Under the pieces are notes generated by a model, which had not been told where the DNA came from, ran no database searches, and saw only the letters and a program-made list of their open reading frames with translations. A stretch of DNA of 64,000 nt from positions 44,199,520 to 44,263,519 of the forward strand of contig NC_056762.1 in assembly GCF_018687715.1 (NCBI RefSeq), written 5' to 3'. Origin of the DNA: Carya illinoinensis (Eukaryota > Streptophyta > Magnoliopsida > Fagales > Juglandaceae). The stretch's first letter is position 1, and each line of letters starts with the position of its first letter. The translations under genes and the position numbers were made by a program. This document shows, piece by piece, positions 23,032-34,440 of this stretch.

Positions 23032-25680
23032 CGGCGGCGGCGCTCCCCCGGGGAGAGAGCAAGTGAAAAGCTAGCGATTTAACCAGTTCCGTGTAAGGAA
23101 ACTTCCAAGGGTGCGGTGCATGGAACCGGGGTTTACTCTGCAAGGGTGGATCTGAAGGGCCCTGCCTTGAAGAGGTTCCCCGAGATTAAAAAAAAAAAAA
23201 AAAAAAAGGAACTTTTTTTATGGTGAAAGTTGTGTTTTCTTTGTTTTGTAGAAGGGGGTTGAGGTGGGAGGAGAGGTGAGTGGTACCAATATGTTTATGG
23301 ATGTCTATAGAAAGTTGTAAACAGCGTACTTATAAAAAAAGAAAGTTGTAAAAAGCATGTGAATTGCTATGGTTGGCATCTGCTTTGGGTTTATATTAAT
23401 ATTACCTGCCTCACGATTTCCTTCTCAAAATCTTGCCGATCAGTCCCCTCAAATCAAAATGTGAAATTTGAAGCATAATGCAATTCAGAAATTGGTTCAC
23501 CTTCCACAACTTGAGCATGGGCTCAGGGGAATCATTGCAAATAAGAGTGTGTAGCTTAAAAGCATTCCTGTGGACTCATATTGTTGATGCCTATTCCGCT
23601 TTGGTGGTACATCCTCATCTGTTTTGAATAAAAAAGAAAATTATATTGACTGTGGTGCAGAAAATATCGTGTTTCATACTGTTCAAAGATGTTTGGATGT
23701 GCAATTTGTGTGGCACCAATTGAGATTTCTTCCCACCTTGACTTGACCTGACTATTCCTGTAGATGATGCCATTTTTCGTTTTGTTTGTTTCCTTTCAGC
23801 ATGCGGCCTATCTTGCAGACCAGGGATTAAGTGTAACCGATGCAGTCATTAATGCCTTGAGCAAAGCTGGTTATGATAATCAGGCATCCCCAAAAGTTAT
23901 GATTCAGTCTACTAATAGTTCTGTTCTAATGAAATTCAAGGGAAAAAAAAATTATGAGTGTGTGTATAAGGTTGATGAGAATATTCGTGATGCCCTTGAC
24001 TCAACTGTTATGGACATAAAGACGTTTGCCCATTCTGTGGTTGTCGGCAAGGATTCTGTGTATCCTGAAAATCAGGCATTCATCTCTAGTACTACTGATA
24101 CCGTATCAAAGCTGCAATCATTTAAGCTCCCTGTCTATGTAGAAACATTCAGCAATGAATTTGTGTCCCAAGCATATGACTTCTACTCAGATCCAAATGT
24201 GGAGATCAACACATATGTCATGGAAGCCAAAGTTGATGGTGTCATCACTGACTTCCCTCAGACGGCTGCTAGATACAAAAGTAAGTGGATACTTATATTG
24301 AAGTTCTTTATTTAGATGATGCAGAAATACTTATATTGAAAATCTTTCTCTTGTCGTTTTGACACATCTGTATGCCAAATGCTCTATATTGAGATCAAGT
24401 TGGGGAAATTTTGAGTGATAAGCTGGGTCATACTGCCAACGGAATACTTGATATAGATGGTCTCATTGGTATGCAAATTAGAATGTGTGTACCAGGTTAA
24501 TTTGTTGGTAAATGTCAGCATATACATGTGGAAGTGGGGTCAGGTTTTGGGGTTAGTTCCTTTGCTCATACAAACCAAACCTCACCATGACCTGTGGATG
24601 GCTGTTTTATGAAGTTGAGCCTGCCTTCACTTCCACCTAGGGGATGCACAATCTCCTGCTGAAATCTGACAAGACAGTACACTCCTGTACTGGTGGTGGT
24701 ATTTGCTGCTACAGACAAGGATTTCACAATGATTTAGGTGCCGTTTGGATAATGAGTTGAGATGAGATGAGTTGAGATGCAAGTTGAATAAAATATTGTT
24801 AGAATATTATTTTTTAATATTATTATTGTTTTGGAATATGAAAATGTTGAATTGTTAATTATATTTTATGTGAGAATTTGAGAAAGTTGTAATTATGAGA
24901 TGAGATGAAACACTTTCACCATCTAAATGGGGCCTTACAAGGAGTGATGGGGAGATAGCTTGAGCTTCTGGTGTTTGAATTCTGATGTTGCTGTAAGGAA
25001 AATTGTTTAGCCAACTCTCTAGGGCGAGCACTTTACATCCATTTCACCACTACCTGGCTATAAATACCACTCGAAGTACCTGCTGATAGCTTCAGGAGAG
25101 CCAGCCCCCTTGGTTGGCCCTCTGATGGGCATACCCATTGGGTTAGGTTTGGCCCAGTATCTCAACACTTTTTATGGGGAAATGTTGGTGGATGTCAATA
25201 TTAATGCAGCATTGCAGCTAAGACATATTCCACACCTTGCCTCTATTTATTCCAGGCACCTTTAAGAATCAAGTTGGCTGTGCTATATAAAACTTTTTTG
25301 TTTTTGGCTTGGTCGAATAGAGCTATTCAGGTTTGCCTCTCGTTGCTGATACATTGGTGCTTCTGTGTAATGCAGGAAATCGATGCTTAGGTTTGGGCGT
25401 CAAGACACCTTCTTACATGTCACCTATTCCGCCTGTTGCTCTCATGCAAGCCATTTCTTCATCCTACATGCCACCAGCAGAGGCTCCAAACCCTGTCCTG
25501 ACAATTGAAGATGTGAGGGAGCCACCTCTGCCCTCTGTTTCTCCGCGAGGCCCAAGTACCAGCCCAGGTGGTGGAACTTCAGCAGTAGCTCCAACTCCAC
25601 CGAATGGGCAACCCAAGCTAGCTTCATGCTTCTTCCTGACATATCTAGCAATGCTTCTTGCTGCTCTTTTTCTATCCTGA
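17743..25680 (+). CDS. GDPDL: GDPDL copy 3: full-length GPI-anchored glycerophosphodiester phosphodiesterase-like protein
   Basis: Nine exons join in frame: 17743-17881, 18763-19062, 19381-19499, 19632-20133, 21044-21082, 21188-21472, 22288-22430, 23800-24280, 25376-25680, giving 770 residues. That is close to the usual length of SHV3/GDPDL proteins (about 750-770). Order: signal peptide (1-34, ending LVSAQ), first GDPD-type domain (about 48-350, opening IARGGFSG), second (about 367-668, opening [13 protein letters not shown]), then a 100-residue tail. The tail has a Pro/Ser-rich stretch ([14 protein letters not shown]) and a final hydrophobic run ([16 protein letters not shown]) after small residues, a typical GPI-attachment signal. 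A role at the plasma membrane or wall interface follows from the family. The catalytic histidine of active GDPD enzymes is absent from both openings. Introns 6, 7 and 8 are enlarged by two SINEs and two MITEs, which makes the gene 8 kb long against under 5 kb for its neighbours. This copy is probably the ancestral form. Confidence 0.92.
18034..18054. repeat. Poly-G tract in GDPDL copy 3 intron 1
   Basis: A T run passes into about 14 G residues, then CCTGGGCGGG. The equivalent place in the upstream relic (about 952-966) has a shorter G run, so the tract is unstable or poorly assembled. Confidence 0.8.
21876..22088 (+). mobile_element. SINE (5'-truncated) in intron 6 of GDPDL copy 3
   Basis: The sequence ends in an A-rich tail and is flanked by the direct repeat AAAACAAATAAG at 21864-21875 and 22089-22100, a target-site duplication typical of retroposition. 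The body contains GGGTGCAAACAATCTCTAG and TTAGTCGGGACGCTG, motifs I associate with plant tRNA-derived SINEs. No clear internal promoter boxes remain at the 5' end. Confidence 0.8.
22535..22675. mobile_element. MITE in intron 7 of GDPDL copy 3
   Basis: The ends AATACTACATACAGTTGTGA and TTACGACTGCAACTATCATT are inverted to each other, and the inner arms GTGCAAGT and ACTTGCGCA also pair. Same family as 39898-40072. Confidence 0.65.
22916..23208 (+). mobile_element. tRNA-derived SINE in intron 7 of GDPDL copy 3
   Basis: About 293 bases starting TAACCCCAACGGGTTGGCCC. An A box-like GGCCCAAGTG and a B box-like GGTTCAACACC sit at the spacing of a pol III internal promoter, and the element ends in about 20 A residues. 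It is flanked by the 15-bp target duplication GAACTTTTTTCATGG (22901-22915) and GAACTTTTTTTATGG (23209-23223), with one mismatch. Inside is a 31-base C run followed by GCGGCGGCGG, which is unlike a normal SINE body. Confidence 0.85.
24735..24945. mobile_element. MITE in intron 8 of GDPDL copy 3, 'GTTTGGAT' family
   Basis: It opens TTAGGTGCCGTTTGGATAAT and closes CATCTAAATGGGGCCTTAC, an inverted pair, around repeated GAGATGAG motifs and an AT-rich core. This is the best preserved of at least four copies in the window. Confidence 0.65.
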
Positions 25681-27448
25681 AAGATGTAACACGTTCGTAC
25701 ATTATTTTGTGCTCGTGTTTCTCATTTCTTCAAGTTACCGGGAGCTTTTTGCTGCATGGAACATTAACAAGGCCCAATCCAAAATTTTCCCGAAGAGCAG
25801 TGAATTCTTTCATCCTCTCTGATCTTTTTTCTTTCTTTCTTTTCGAACTTGTAGGCATGTTCATTCTTTCCCTTGTAATTTGATGACAGATTCTTGAGGG
25901 GTACGTGTGATGATGGAATTAATTATTGTAGTCTGCAATTTGCATTTGTCTTGTTTAAGATGTAGCCATCATGGATGATTATTCTTTGGTGTGCATTGTG
26001 CATGAGATAAGTATGAATGTTTATTGAGCAGTCTGAAGTGTGACCACAGTATGCGGCTCAATCTCAAGCAGTGGCTCGTTTGTATGAACATGTAATTGAA
26101 TTGATAACGACATGGCACGTCGCTTATGTGTGACAGAAACAGTAACAAAAATACATGGTCTCAACACCTTACACCGCACGACACTGTAACGTTAAAATGA
26201 GGTGTCTTTCTATCCAGCTGCTTACACCATACATTATTGCTGTTTTCATTTTTTTTTTTTTTTCTTTGCTTTTGCTAAACTAATTCAGTTTTTCTACACA
26301 TCATTCTTGCACTACATATTTGTTAAGTAAAAATAAATATAAAAAATAAAAAATAAAAGTAGATGTGTGATATAGAGATAATGAGTAGCATTATTTTAAA
26401 ATGAGTGCATGTTAAGATTTTCTCGAGTTGTTGTATATTTCTTATCTATTAGAGATCTGCAAATTTTGATAAAATTGTGAGTAAGATTTTTTTCCTATTA
26501 TCACTTGGCAGATGCAATAATCAATATTTAGTAATTTCATGAGATTCTTCCTTCCTCCAGATAATTAATATGGGATTTAGGGCTGTCTAATTTTGGCCAA
26601 AATCTACAGCATGATGAAAGCCATTTTTCAAGAGTAAGGCTAGAATGCCAAGAGCCGAATTGGCTTGATACCACATGACCCGATAGAGTAAAGGCTAGAG
26701 CGGCAGAGCCTAGAGATGCTATCATGCTACAAAATAGATCCCATATAAACAACTTCAACTCAATTGTTGTGGTAAAAGTTGTAGTCAAATGAACAATATT
26801 TTAAAAAGATATATAAAATTGAATTGGTCGATTTTAGATATCCAAGCATTCTTTTAACACTACGTATGCATGCATGTTACTGGGAAGCGTAGAAAGTAGA
26901 ACTTCACATAGAACTGTCAAGGCTCCTACTGATAATTCACATTCCACTTTAAAAAAAAAAATAGAAACCAAAAAAACTCGAATTTTCACTCAAACCATTT
27001 GTGCATAGCAGCTCCTTGAGAAGAACTTCTTAGAGTTTTGACTTTGACACATTTCTCCTTCTCCAGTTATTGAAAATTCATGTCTTTGTTTGTTTGGTAA
27101 GTGAGCTGTTGAAATTAGGAAATGAGACAAATCCTTTTCTTCTCCTCCCTTCCCTTTTTTGGTTGCAGAATTTAGGATTGCCTAATCGAGTCAATCACAA
27201 TATGGTTAGTGTGGTTTATGTTTCTTCAAATTGAATTTTTTACCTCAATCAGCTACTTAAAAGAAGGAATTTTGGTCAGGACAAAATATTCTCTTTCTAT
27301 CCAGTAAATCAAGTGCATTAACTATGAGGGCCATAATCACAGGATTCTACTTCTTTTGCATTCCTTTTCAATCAACGAAAGCTCACTATAAGAACCCCAG
27401 AACACAGAAAAAATTCAACAACACAGTCGACTAGTAGCTGTAGAAAAC
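25681..27448. other. Spacer between GDPDL copy 3 and the polygalacturonase gene
   Basis: The first several hundred bases are the likely 3' untranslated region of GDPDL copy 3. A minus-strand frame at 26537-26788 shows no recognisable domain. The polygalacturonase promoter should lie in 27000-27448; a weak TATA-like CTATAAGAA is at about 27386. Confidence 0.55.
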
Positions 27449-28961
27449 ATGGGTTTATCAGCAGTTTTTCACTGTGTCTGCATAATCTTCTTGTTAGCAT
27501 GCATTTCTGAAGTTGGAGCAGGAAAAATGGTTTTTAATGCAGTGAAATACGGTGCCATTGCCGATGGAAAAACCGATAACAGCGAGGTGATATTTTGCTC
27601 AACAAGTTTTACATGAATATCATTTCAACAAGTACAGTAAGATATTACACGATATTTTCTTCTTTTTTGACAAAGTGTGCTTTGCCTTTGTAGGTTTTTC
27701 AAAATGTATTTAACAGAGCTTGTCAAATGGAAGGAATCAATGTGGTTTTGATCCCACATGGAAGATATATGCTGGGGCCAACAGTGTTCAAAGGCCCATG
27801 CAAAGGCCACGTGGTGTTTCTGATCGTGGGGACCCTACTGGCTCCTACTGACATAGCATCTTCTGTTAATGTCGACCATTGGATCAGCTTCCAATACATG
27901 GACAGGCTCGTAATCGGCGGAGGTGGGTCGTTGGATGGCCGAGGTTCCTCTGCTTGGCCCTACAATTCTTGCAGCAAGAGACCAGACTGCAAGCCTCTTC
28001 CCCCTGTAAGTTCTTGCTTTATGTTCTCCAGCCCTCCTACCATGTTGGAAAATGGTCTCTCCCATGTTTCATTAATTGTTTGGTTTCCTGGTGTTTTTTC
28101 AGTCATTGAGATTGGATTTCCTTACCAATTCATGGATTACCAACCTAACTTTAATCAATAGCAAGGGTGTCCATATAGACGTTTTCGGCTGTGACGGTCT
28201 AAAATTACGACACGTCAATCTAATAGCTCCGGCAAACAGCCCCAACACCGATGGAATCCACATTGGTTCGTCGAGAAACATAGACATATCGAATGCTCGA
28301 ATAGCAACCGGAGATGACTGTGTTTCCCTGAGCCCTGGTTCGATGTACATAAACATTACAAACGTTATATGTGGTCCCGGCCATGGAATCAGCGTTGGGA
28401 GCCTCGGGAGGTCGCCTAATGAAGAAGATGTTCGTGGAGTGAAGGTGAAAGCCTGCACCTTGATTGGCACTGCCAATGGCTTGAGGATCAAAACATGGGC
28501 TCTCCCTTATGCAAGCAGTGTTTTGGGTCTGACCTTTGAGAACATTATCATGGAGCATGTCAACAACCCCATCATGATTGACCAACAATATTGCCAAGCT
28601 GGGAATTGTCAGAAGGTACTTCTCTCTTTGCCATTTCAATGCATATATGCTACATATATCTGTCCTTTATGCACAGCTTGATTAATCAAACATGTTGGGA
28701 GATACTTTTTTTCTTTTTTCTTTCCCTCACGAACAGGAGGGTGATTCCCAAGTTCAGATTCAAGATGTGAAGTACAGAAACATTAGGGGCACTTCGAGCA
28801 CAAAGATGGCAGTAACTTTAAAATGCAGCAGAAGTAAACCTTGCCAGAAGATTGTGCTCAGAGACATTAATCTGCTTTACAATGGAGGACCAGCCACTTC
28901 CTCATGTTTTTATGCCAAAGGTGTTGCTTATGGTATTCAACGCCCTCCCTCTTGCCTCTAG
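27449..28961 (+). CDS. Polygalacturonase (GH28 family), secreted
   Basis: Four exons join in frame: 27449-27586, 27694-28005, 28103-28615, 28737-28961, giving 395 residues. The N-terminus MGLSAVFHCV and onward is a signal peptide ending near EVGAG. All four GH28 signatures are present in order: NTDG (about 198-201), GDDC with the two catalytic aspartates (about 221-222), GHG (about 243-245) and RIK (about 278-280). Polygalacturonases hydrolyse alpha-1,4 galacturonosyl links of homogalacturonan in the wall. The length and the cysteine-rich end (SKPCQK, SSCFYAKG, PPSCL) resemble plant exo-polygalacturonase-like members expressed in pollen or during organ separation, but exo versus endo action cannot be settled from sequence. 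All junctions are GT..AG and the frame is intact. It lies alone between the GDPDL array and the pirin gene. Confidence 0.92.
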
Positions 28962-29614
28962 CACTACTCCCCCTTTTGCAGCAAGTAACTTGTGCTTGAA
29001 ATCATCCTAGGCCTACCTAGCAAATTCCCAAATTCATGTTTAATAATCTCAACACCTGACCTAGATTTGAGACACTTCTGTTTCTTTTGTCTCTACTCAG
29101 GTAATGTACAGTAACTTGCATGAGAATAATATTAAATATAATTTTATTACAGCAAGATTCGTATATTTCATTTGAAAAAAATAAATATATTTATCTACAT
29201 TTTTAAAAGGTTAAGAAGTGCACGAGACTTATCATTTACATATCTTAAAACTGTAAATATTATTATCACGTAAAAATTGTTAATTCCCAATTAATAAGGC
29301 AAGCATTTTCGAAAGAATAATTCATACTAAAAAAAAAAGGCAATTAAAATTCAAAAGAATTAGAGGCATAAATTGTTTTCATAAGGATCGAAGCGGCAAA
29401 AGTTGCAAACATCATCATTCGTAATCCCTAAATCATCACGGAATTAATAAAACACACATTGTATTACAGATAAAGTCGACTAAACTTTTGTTTGACTTGC
29501 TTAAACGGCTCTTCTCACGTCATGCTTTTGTATTAACGATGTCATCAACAGGGAAGAAAGAAGATCGATGCGTGGCAAAGTCTAGTTCCTGACCTAAGTC
29601 ACCTCTAAATTAAT

Positions 29615-29830
29615 ATATATATAAAAATCATTTGTTATTCTAATAAAAATAAATATATAAACTGACATTATTTTATATATAAAAATTTTTTATACGATTT
29701 ATTTTTATATATTTTTTATATATTTTATTAATATGATTGACTGTATATTAAAAAATATTGATCTAATTAATTATATTAGAGAAATATGTAGAGAATATAC
29801 ATAAGTAATTACACGTAACATTATTCATTT
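29615..29830. mobile_element. Degenerate MITE with ATGATTGACTGTATATTAAAAA core
   Basis: The core TTAATATGATTGACTGTATA followed by an A run and TTGATCTAATTAATTATATT resembles the centres of the elements at 33640-33810 and 45835-45985. Confidence 0.4.
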
Positions 29831-30845
29831 TAAATTATTATTTTTTGAATTAAAAACAATCAAGATATTACCACTTCTTACCAACAACTCTACGAGACTT
29901 TCCTTTTGGAAATATAGAGGAAGATTCATCTCATCCCCCTGCGAATTTAAAAAACGTGTACATACATGTAATTCAAAAGGAAGCAGTGGATGCAGCTACA
30001 CCCATAATTTAAGGAAATGAATGTCAAAGTGACCATTAATTGTCCATGGTTTTTAAGTTGGCTATTTTTCATTTGGGCAGTGCTACTCTACATCTCAGTG
30101 CAACGCTCATTTTGACTGTATTTAATTTTTGAGTTTTTTTTTTTATATTTTTTTAATATTTTTAAATACTTTTAAAAAATAAAAAAAATATATCAAAATA
30201 CTTAAAATTATTTTTTTAATGATTAAATAAAAACATTTGTGACCAGCGGTCATTTCAAGGAGGCATGGGAAGAGGGCATACTTGTGTTTTGCTTTTCATT
30301 TTGGTCGAACAAGTAATCAAGATTTTTTTGATTTTCCCGACAAATGACTAGGAATCATGTGCTCTTAAATCACAATTAATTCTTGATTGCTCAATGGAAC
30401 TGTTGGTGATGGATGATTGATTTTAGACGTTTGTCCCAATATGAATTATATGTTTTTTTTTTCATCTCTAATTTACAAAAATAGAAAAATAAATAATTAT
30501 TATTTTGTTCTGAGTTTTAAAAAAAATTAAAATAAGAAATTTTTTTTTTTCATGTTAAGCAATGAATTTAATATCCAACCTCCAAATGTGCGGGCCTACG
30601 TAATAATATTTTGGGCCCACTATATGTGGGCCTCACAGTATAATGCCTGACCCAGGCAGCAAGCCATGGATGATGAATTTACACGTGGAACTTACGCCAC
30701 ATGGTACATCATCACAACGCGATGCTGACGCTATGCACAGAAATAAACGGGTCCCTCATTCCCTTTGGCTGAAGCAAAGCAAGTTCCCGTCTCTCATGCC
30801 GTGTGGGTCTTATTTGGCCGCCAACATTTCCATTTGACCTTCCAA

Positions 30846-30849
<4 letters not shown>

Positions 30850-30890
<41 letters not shown>
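30850..30890. repeat. (CT)n microsatellite in the pirin promoter or leader
   Basis: About 20 uninterrupted CT units lie 90 bases upstream of the pirin ATG, next to a TTATATAG element at about 30898. CT tracts in this position are common in plant core promoters. Confidence 0.9.
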
Positions 30891-30893
<3 letters not shown>

Positions 30894-30980
30894 CCCTTTA
30901 TATAGCTTTAAGGTCTTGGGTTATTGCTCACATTTGAACTTTAAAGCGGTCTATATCTGTAAGCTGATACATATAGAAAA

Positions 30981-33220
30981 ATGACCAACAGTACTGAAAG
31001 CTGTAGAGTTCTCAAAGAACCACGTCTTGTGGAAAGGAAGTTTTTGGCCAGACCACAACATGAAGGAGCTGGGGCTATCGTTAGAAGGAGCATAGGAAGG
31101 TAAGACTACGAGGGCGATCACCCAAATGGTGTTGCTTTCAATCTTTGAGCAGTTTAACGTGTTCTGATTCTTCTGACCAATCGGTCTTACGGATTTTTTT
31201 GTTTTTTCCTCAGGTTTGAGTTGAAATACTTTGATCCTTTTCTTGTTCTGGATGAATTCTCTGGTGGGTATCTCTCATCTGTTTTCCTCTGTTTCTGCAT
31301 GAATGTGATGGTCTTTCTTTATGCATGTAATCTCATTTTCCTTATATTTTGTTTTTAAATATTGCAGTTACTGCTCCTGCTGGATTTCCTGATCATCCCC
31401 ATAGAGGTATGGATATTTCCCTTTTATCTCCCTTTGGTAAATTAGCTTTACCTGTTGAGATTAACTATGGATGGTTGTAATTATTAATTCGTGTATTTCC
31501 TCTTGGCAGGATTTGAGACTGTGACCTATATGCTGCAGGTATGTGCATTAATCATTCCAGCTCTTCTTCTTTTTTAAAAAAGAAAAAAGAAAAAAAAAAG
31601 AAAAGAAAAGAAAAAGAAAGAGGTGAATGAAAAAACGTTTAATTTAATGAGACTGGAAGTTCAAATTATTAGGTGAGACTTGAGAGCTGGAAGTCTATCT
31701 GATCTGAGGACTTCCCAAGGTGGTGTTATTTGTCAGCAGACTGGCAATATGTCTCCATGGGGTTAGCCAATGAGATACAAGGAAAACACTATTTAACAAC
31801 TCTCCAAGGTTGAAATTACCTTTCTTGGCACCAGGTATTTGCCAGGAAAGGTGTTAAAATGCCTGGGAATGTCCTCATGCATGCGTAATATATATGACTA
31901 CCGTCTTGTGTCAATTTTTTTTTTAATAGAAAAGTCCTTAAATTGAACTTTTAGTTTAGAAGTGAGAAGCACTTGCCTTAGTTGCATGCAATTGTTTGAT
32001 TGAACAGGGATCTGTCACACATGAAGATTTTGAAGGACATAAGGGAACCATAGGAGTCGGTGACTTACAATGGATGACTGCAGGAAGAGGGATTGTTCAC
32101 TCAGAAATGCCAGCTGCCCAGGGAACCCAAAAGGGGCTACAGTTGTGGATCAACCTCTCCTCCAAGCATAAAATGTATGCAAATTCTTCACACATTAAAT
32201 ATTAGATTGGCTGTACAAGACATATATTTGATGTCACTATATGGTAATCATAAACCAGAAGAATATTCAAACTTGTTGTAATGGGAATATGCATTTTGTC
32301 ATCTACTATTATGATCATTTGTCACTATGGTCCATGGAAACTTTTCTAAAGGTGCTTTTGAATGCACTATATTGCGCGTGTGCATACCAACCATAAATTC
32401 TGCCTTTCAAAGTTTATACTCATATTCCGTGGTGAATAAGCTATCTTCTTCATGATAGATGCTAGCGCCGCCCACTAGTTTTGAACTTCTGTCATACAAG
32501 TACAACAGTACTTTGGCGTTAATGATCGTTTTTTAATGGAAGTACTTAATTTCACGGCTTTCAAATGCCTAACCTTTACATGTTTTCTGGTAAACAAATG
32601 TAACACAAGTGCCAGATTGCAATATGTACAGTATCCTAATTGAATTGTCTTTTGGGATTGTGGAGGTATCCAAAAGTCCAAAACCTCATCTGTTTTGTGC
32701 TCTTGTTTTTCACAGGATTGAACCAAGGTATCAAGAAATACTAAGCAAAAACGTTTCAGAAGCTGTCAAAGATGGAATCAAAGTTAGAGTCATAGCTGGG
32801 GAGGCCTTGGGAACCAAGTCACCAATCTACACAAGGACCCCAACAATGTACTTGGACTTCACTCTCAAACCAGGAGCTCATCTTGAACAACCAATAGCAA
32901 TATCATGGAATGCATTTGTATATATCTTAGAAGGCGAAGGCATCTTTGGCAGTCTAAAATCTTCGCCTGTCTCGGCCCACCACCTTCTGCTTCTGAGCAA
33001 TGGGGATGGCTTGGAGGCGTGGAACAAGTCCTCCAAACCCCTCAGGTTCATCTTGGTTGGGGGTGAACCGTTGGGTGAGCCTGTGGTGCAGTTTGGACCC
33101 TTTGTAATGAATAACCAAGAAGAGATTGACCAAACCATTGAGGACTTTGAGAACTGCATCAATGGATTTGAGAAAGCAAGGCATTGGAGATCAGAAAGCT
33201 CCCTTAGTCTTGATATATAA
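30981..33220 (+). CDS. Pirin-like protein (cupin fold)
   Basis: Six exons join in frame: 30981-31099, 31214-31263, 31368-31406, 31510-31538, 32008-32174, 32716-33220, giving 302 residues. The N-terminal cupin half carries DHPHRGFETVTYMLQG (about 65-80) and GRGIVHSEMP (about 105-114). By comparison with human pirin, the metal ligands would be H66, H68, H110 and E112, all present with the expected spacing. The C-terminal pirin half follows (TMYLDFTLKPG, ILVGGEPLGEPV). Plant pirins are known as small nuclear or cytosolic iron-binding proteins linked to G-protein and light signalling, and some have quercetinase activity. The length matches the family and no frame break was found. No organelle signal is evident, so a cytosolic or nuclear location is likely. 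Intron 4 holds an A-rich AAAG microsatellite at about 31576-31620. Confidence 0.93.
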
Positions 33221-33601
33221 ATTAGCTCTCATGCATGTATGCATGTATGTATCTTGGGATTTATTGGGTTGTTAGCTTAAGGAGTAGTAGGAGATAACAT
33301 GTTGCTATCCAAAAATTTGTACAAGTAAAATTTACGATTCAGCCGAGTTTACCCACATTTATTAATATAAGGTGATCATTTTCTTCCTATCTTTCCGTCA
33401 CAGCTTATCTGTTTTATGGTCCATTGGATCTTTTCCAAATAATAATAATAATAAAACATAATCATTATGATCATATGCTAAAAAAAAGAAAGAAAAAAAC
33501 AGCACAAAAATAATTGGTACGCTGTCCCTATAATTATAGGAGTGATTTAATCATGAACCTTTCGTTAAGGGATGGAAACATATGATTTACCAGTCCACTT
33601 C

Positions 33602-33651
33602 AATACATATCACTGAAATAATAGTAAATACATATCACTGAAATAATAGTA
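33602..33651. repeat. Perfect 25-bp tandem duplication
   Basis: Two identical adjacent copies of a unit starting AATACATATCACTGAAATAA, at 33602-33626 and 33627-33651. Confidence 0.95.
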
Positions 33652-33812
33652 AAAGACAGTAATTTTTGCATACTCATTACACATTCTACTAATGTGATTG
33701 ACTGCATAAATTTTTTTAATATAAAATAATTGATTTGACCAATCACATTAATAAAATATATAAAAAATATGTAAAAGTGACTGAATGTGACAGAACTCAT
33801 AATAGTAATATT
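33640..33812. mobile_element. MITE with inverted GATTGACTG / CAATCACATTAAT arms
   Basis: Left arm CTACTAATGTGATTGACTGC and right arm TTGACCAATCACATTAATAA pair with each other; the outer parts AGTAATTTTTGCATA and TATGTAAAAGTGACTG also pair. It is related to the element at 45835-45985. Confidence 0.6.
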
Positions 33813-34084
33813 TTTATTGATTTATTGATATTAATATACAAGAACACTTTTTTTTTTACCTAATTTTCGCACTCTTGTAAATATGACACTGAATATGCAT
33901 ATTTTTTCCTCTTCCATGTCACTCGACATTTATTTAACATAATTTGAGCAAAAAGTGAATAGGTGATTATTTATTCATCAATAACTAGGATTTATTTGTT
34001 TAGGATCTAATATTGTCATTTTAAAATAAACATAAATGTTGAAGTAATGCTAAAGATGCAGATAGGGCCGCAAATGAACAGAGC

Positions 34085-34300
34085 CGCTCTTGAACAATTC
34101 GAGATCGATTCGTATAAATTCGACTCGGACTCGGTTCATTTAATAAATGAGTTGTTCGTGAACATTAATATTGGCTCGAATATTAAACGAGCAAAACTCG
34201 TATAATCTCGACTCGATTCGGTTTAGGCTCGTGAACAATATTCGTATAAACTCGATTCAACTCTTTTTGAGCTCGTCACAGTACTCGTAATATTTATACA
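34085..34300. repeat. Left subterminal CTCG/TCGA cluster of the hAT element
   Basis: Many CTCGA, GCTCG and ATTCGTATAAA motifs in both orientations lie within 220 bases of the left end. The right subterminal region (39598-39805) is alike. hAT transposases are known to bind short repeated subterminal motifs, so these are candidate transposase sites. Confidence 0.7.
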
Positions 34301-34408
34301 TATATATATTAATATATATTTACAAATATACTTACATGTATTCTTTTATTATATATATTTTATACTTATACATATATTATTTTTTATACTTTATATATAT
34401 GTTAAGTA

Positions 34409-34440
<32 letters not shown>

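Larger units (their letters stand above)
28962..30980. other. Spacer between polygalacturonase and pirin genes
   Basis: AT-rich, with a probable MITE at about 29615-29830. A slightly GC-richer stretch at 30590-30840 contains an ACACGTGG G-box-like site (about 30681), followed by a CT microsatellite and TTATATAG, the probable pirin promoter. A 64-codon ORF at 30643-30837 has no family features. Confidence 0.55.
33221..34054. other. Spacer between pirin and the hAT element
   Basis: Holds the pirin 3' region, with GCATGTATGCATGTATGTAT at about 33235, a perfect 25-bp tandem duplication (33602-33651) and a MITE immediately after it. No gene supported. Confidence 0.6.

Noticed and set aside
22873..23082. 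69-codon frame with a polyproline stretch
   Set aside because: The prolines come from the C run inside a SINE.
28099..28639. Two minus-strand frames of 130 and 139 codons inside the polygalacturonase gene
   Set aside because: They are antisense shadows of exon 3, which carries all the GH28 motifs on the plus strand.
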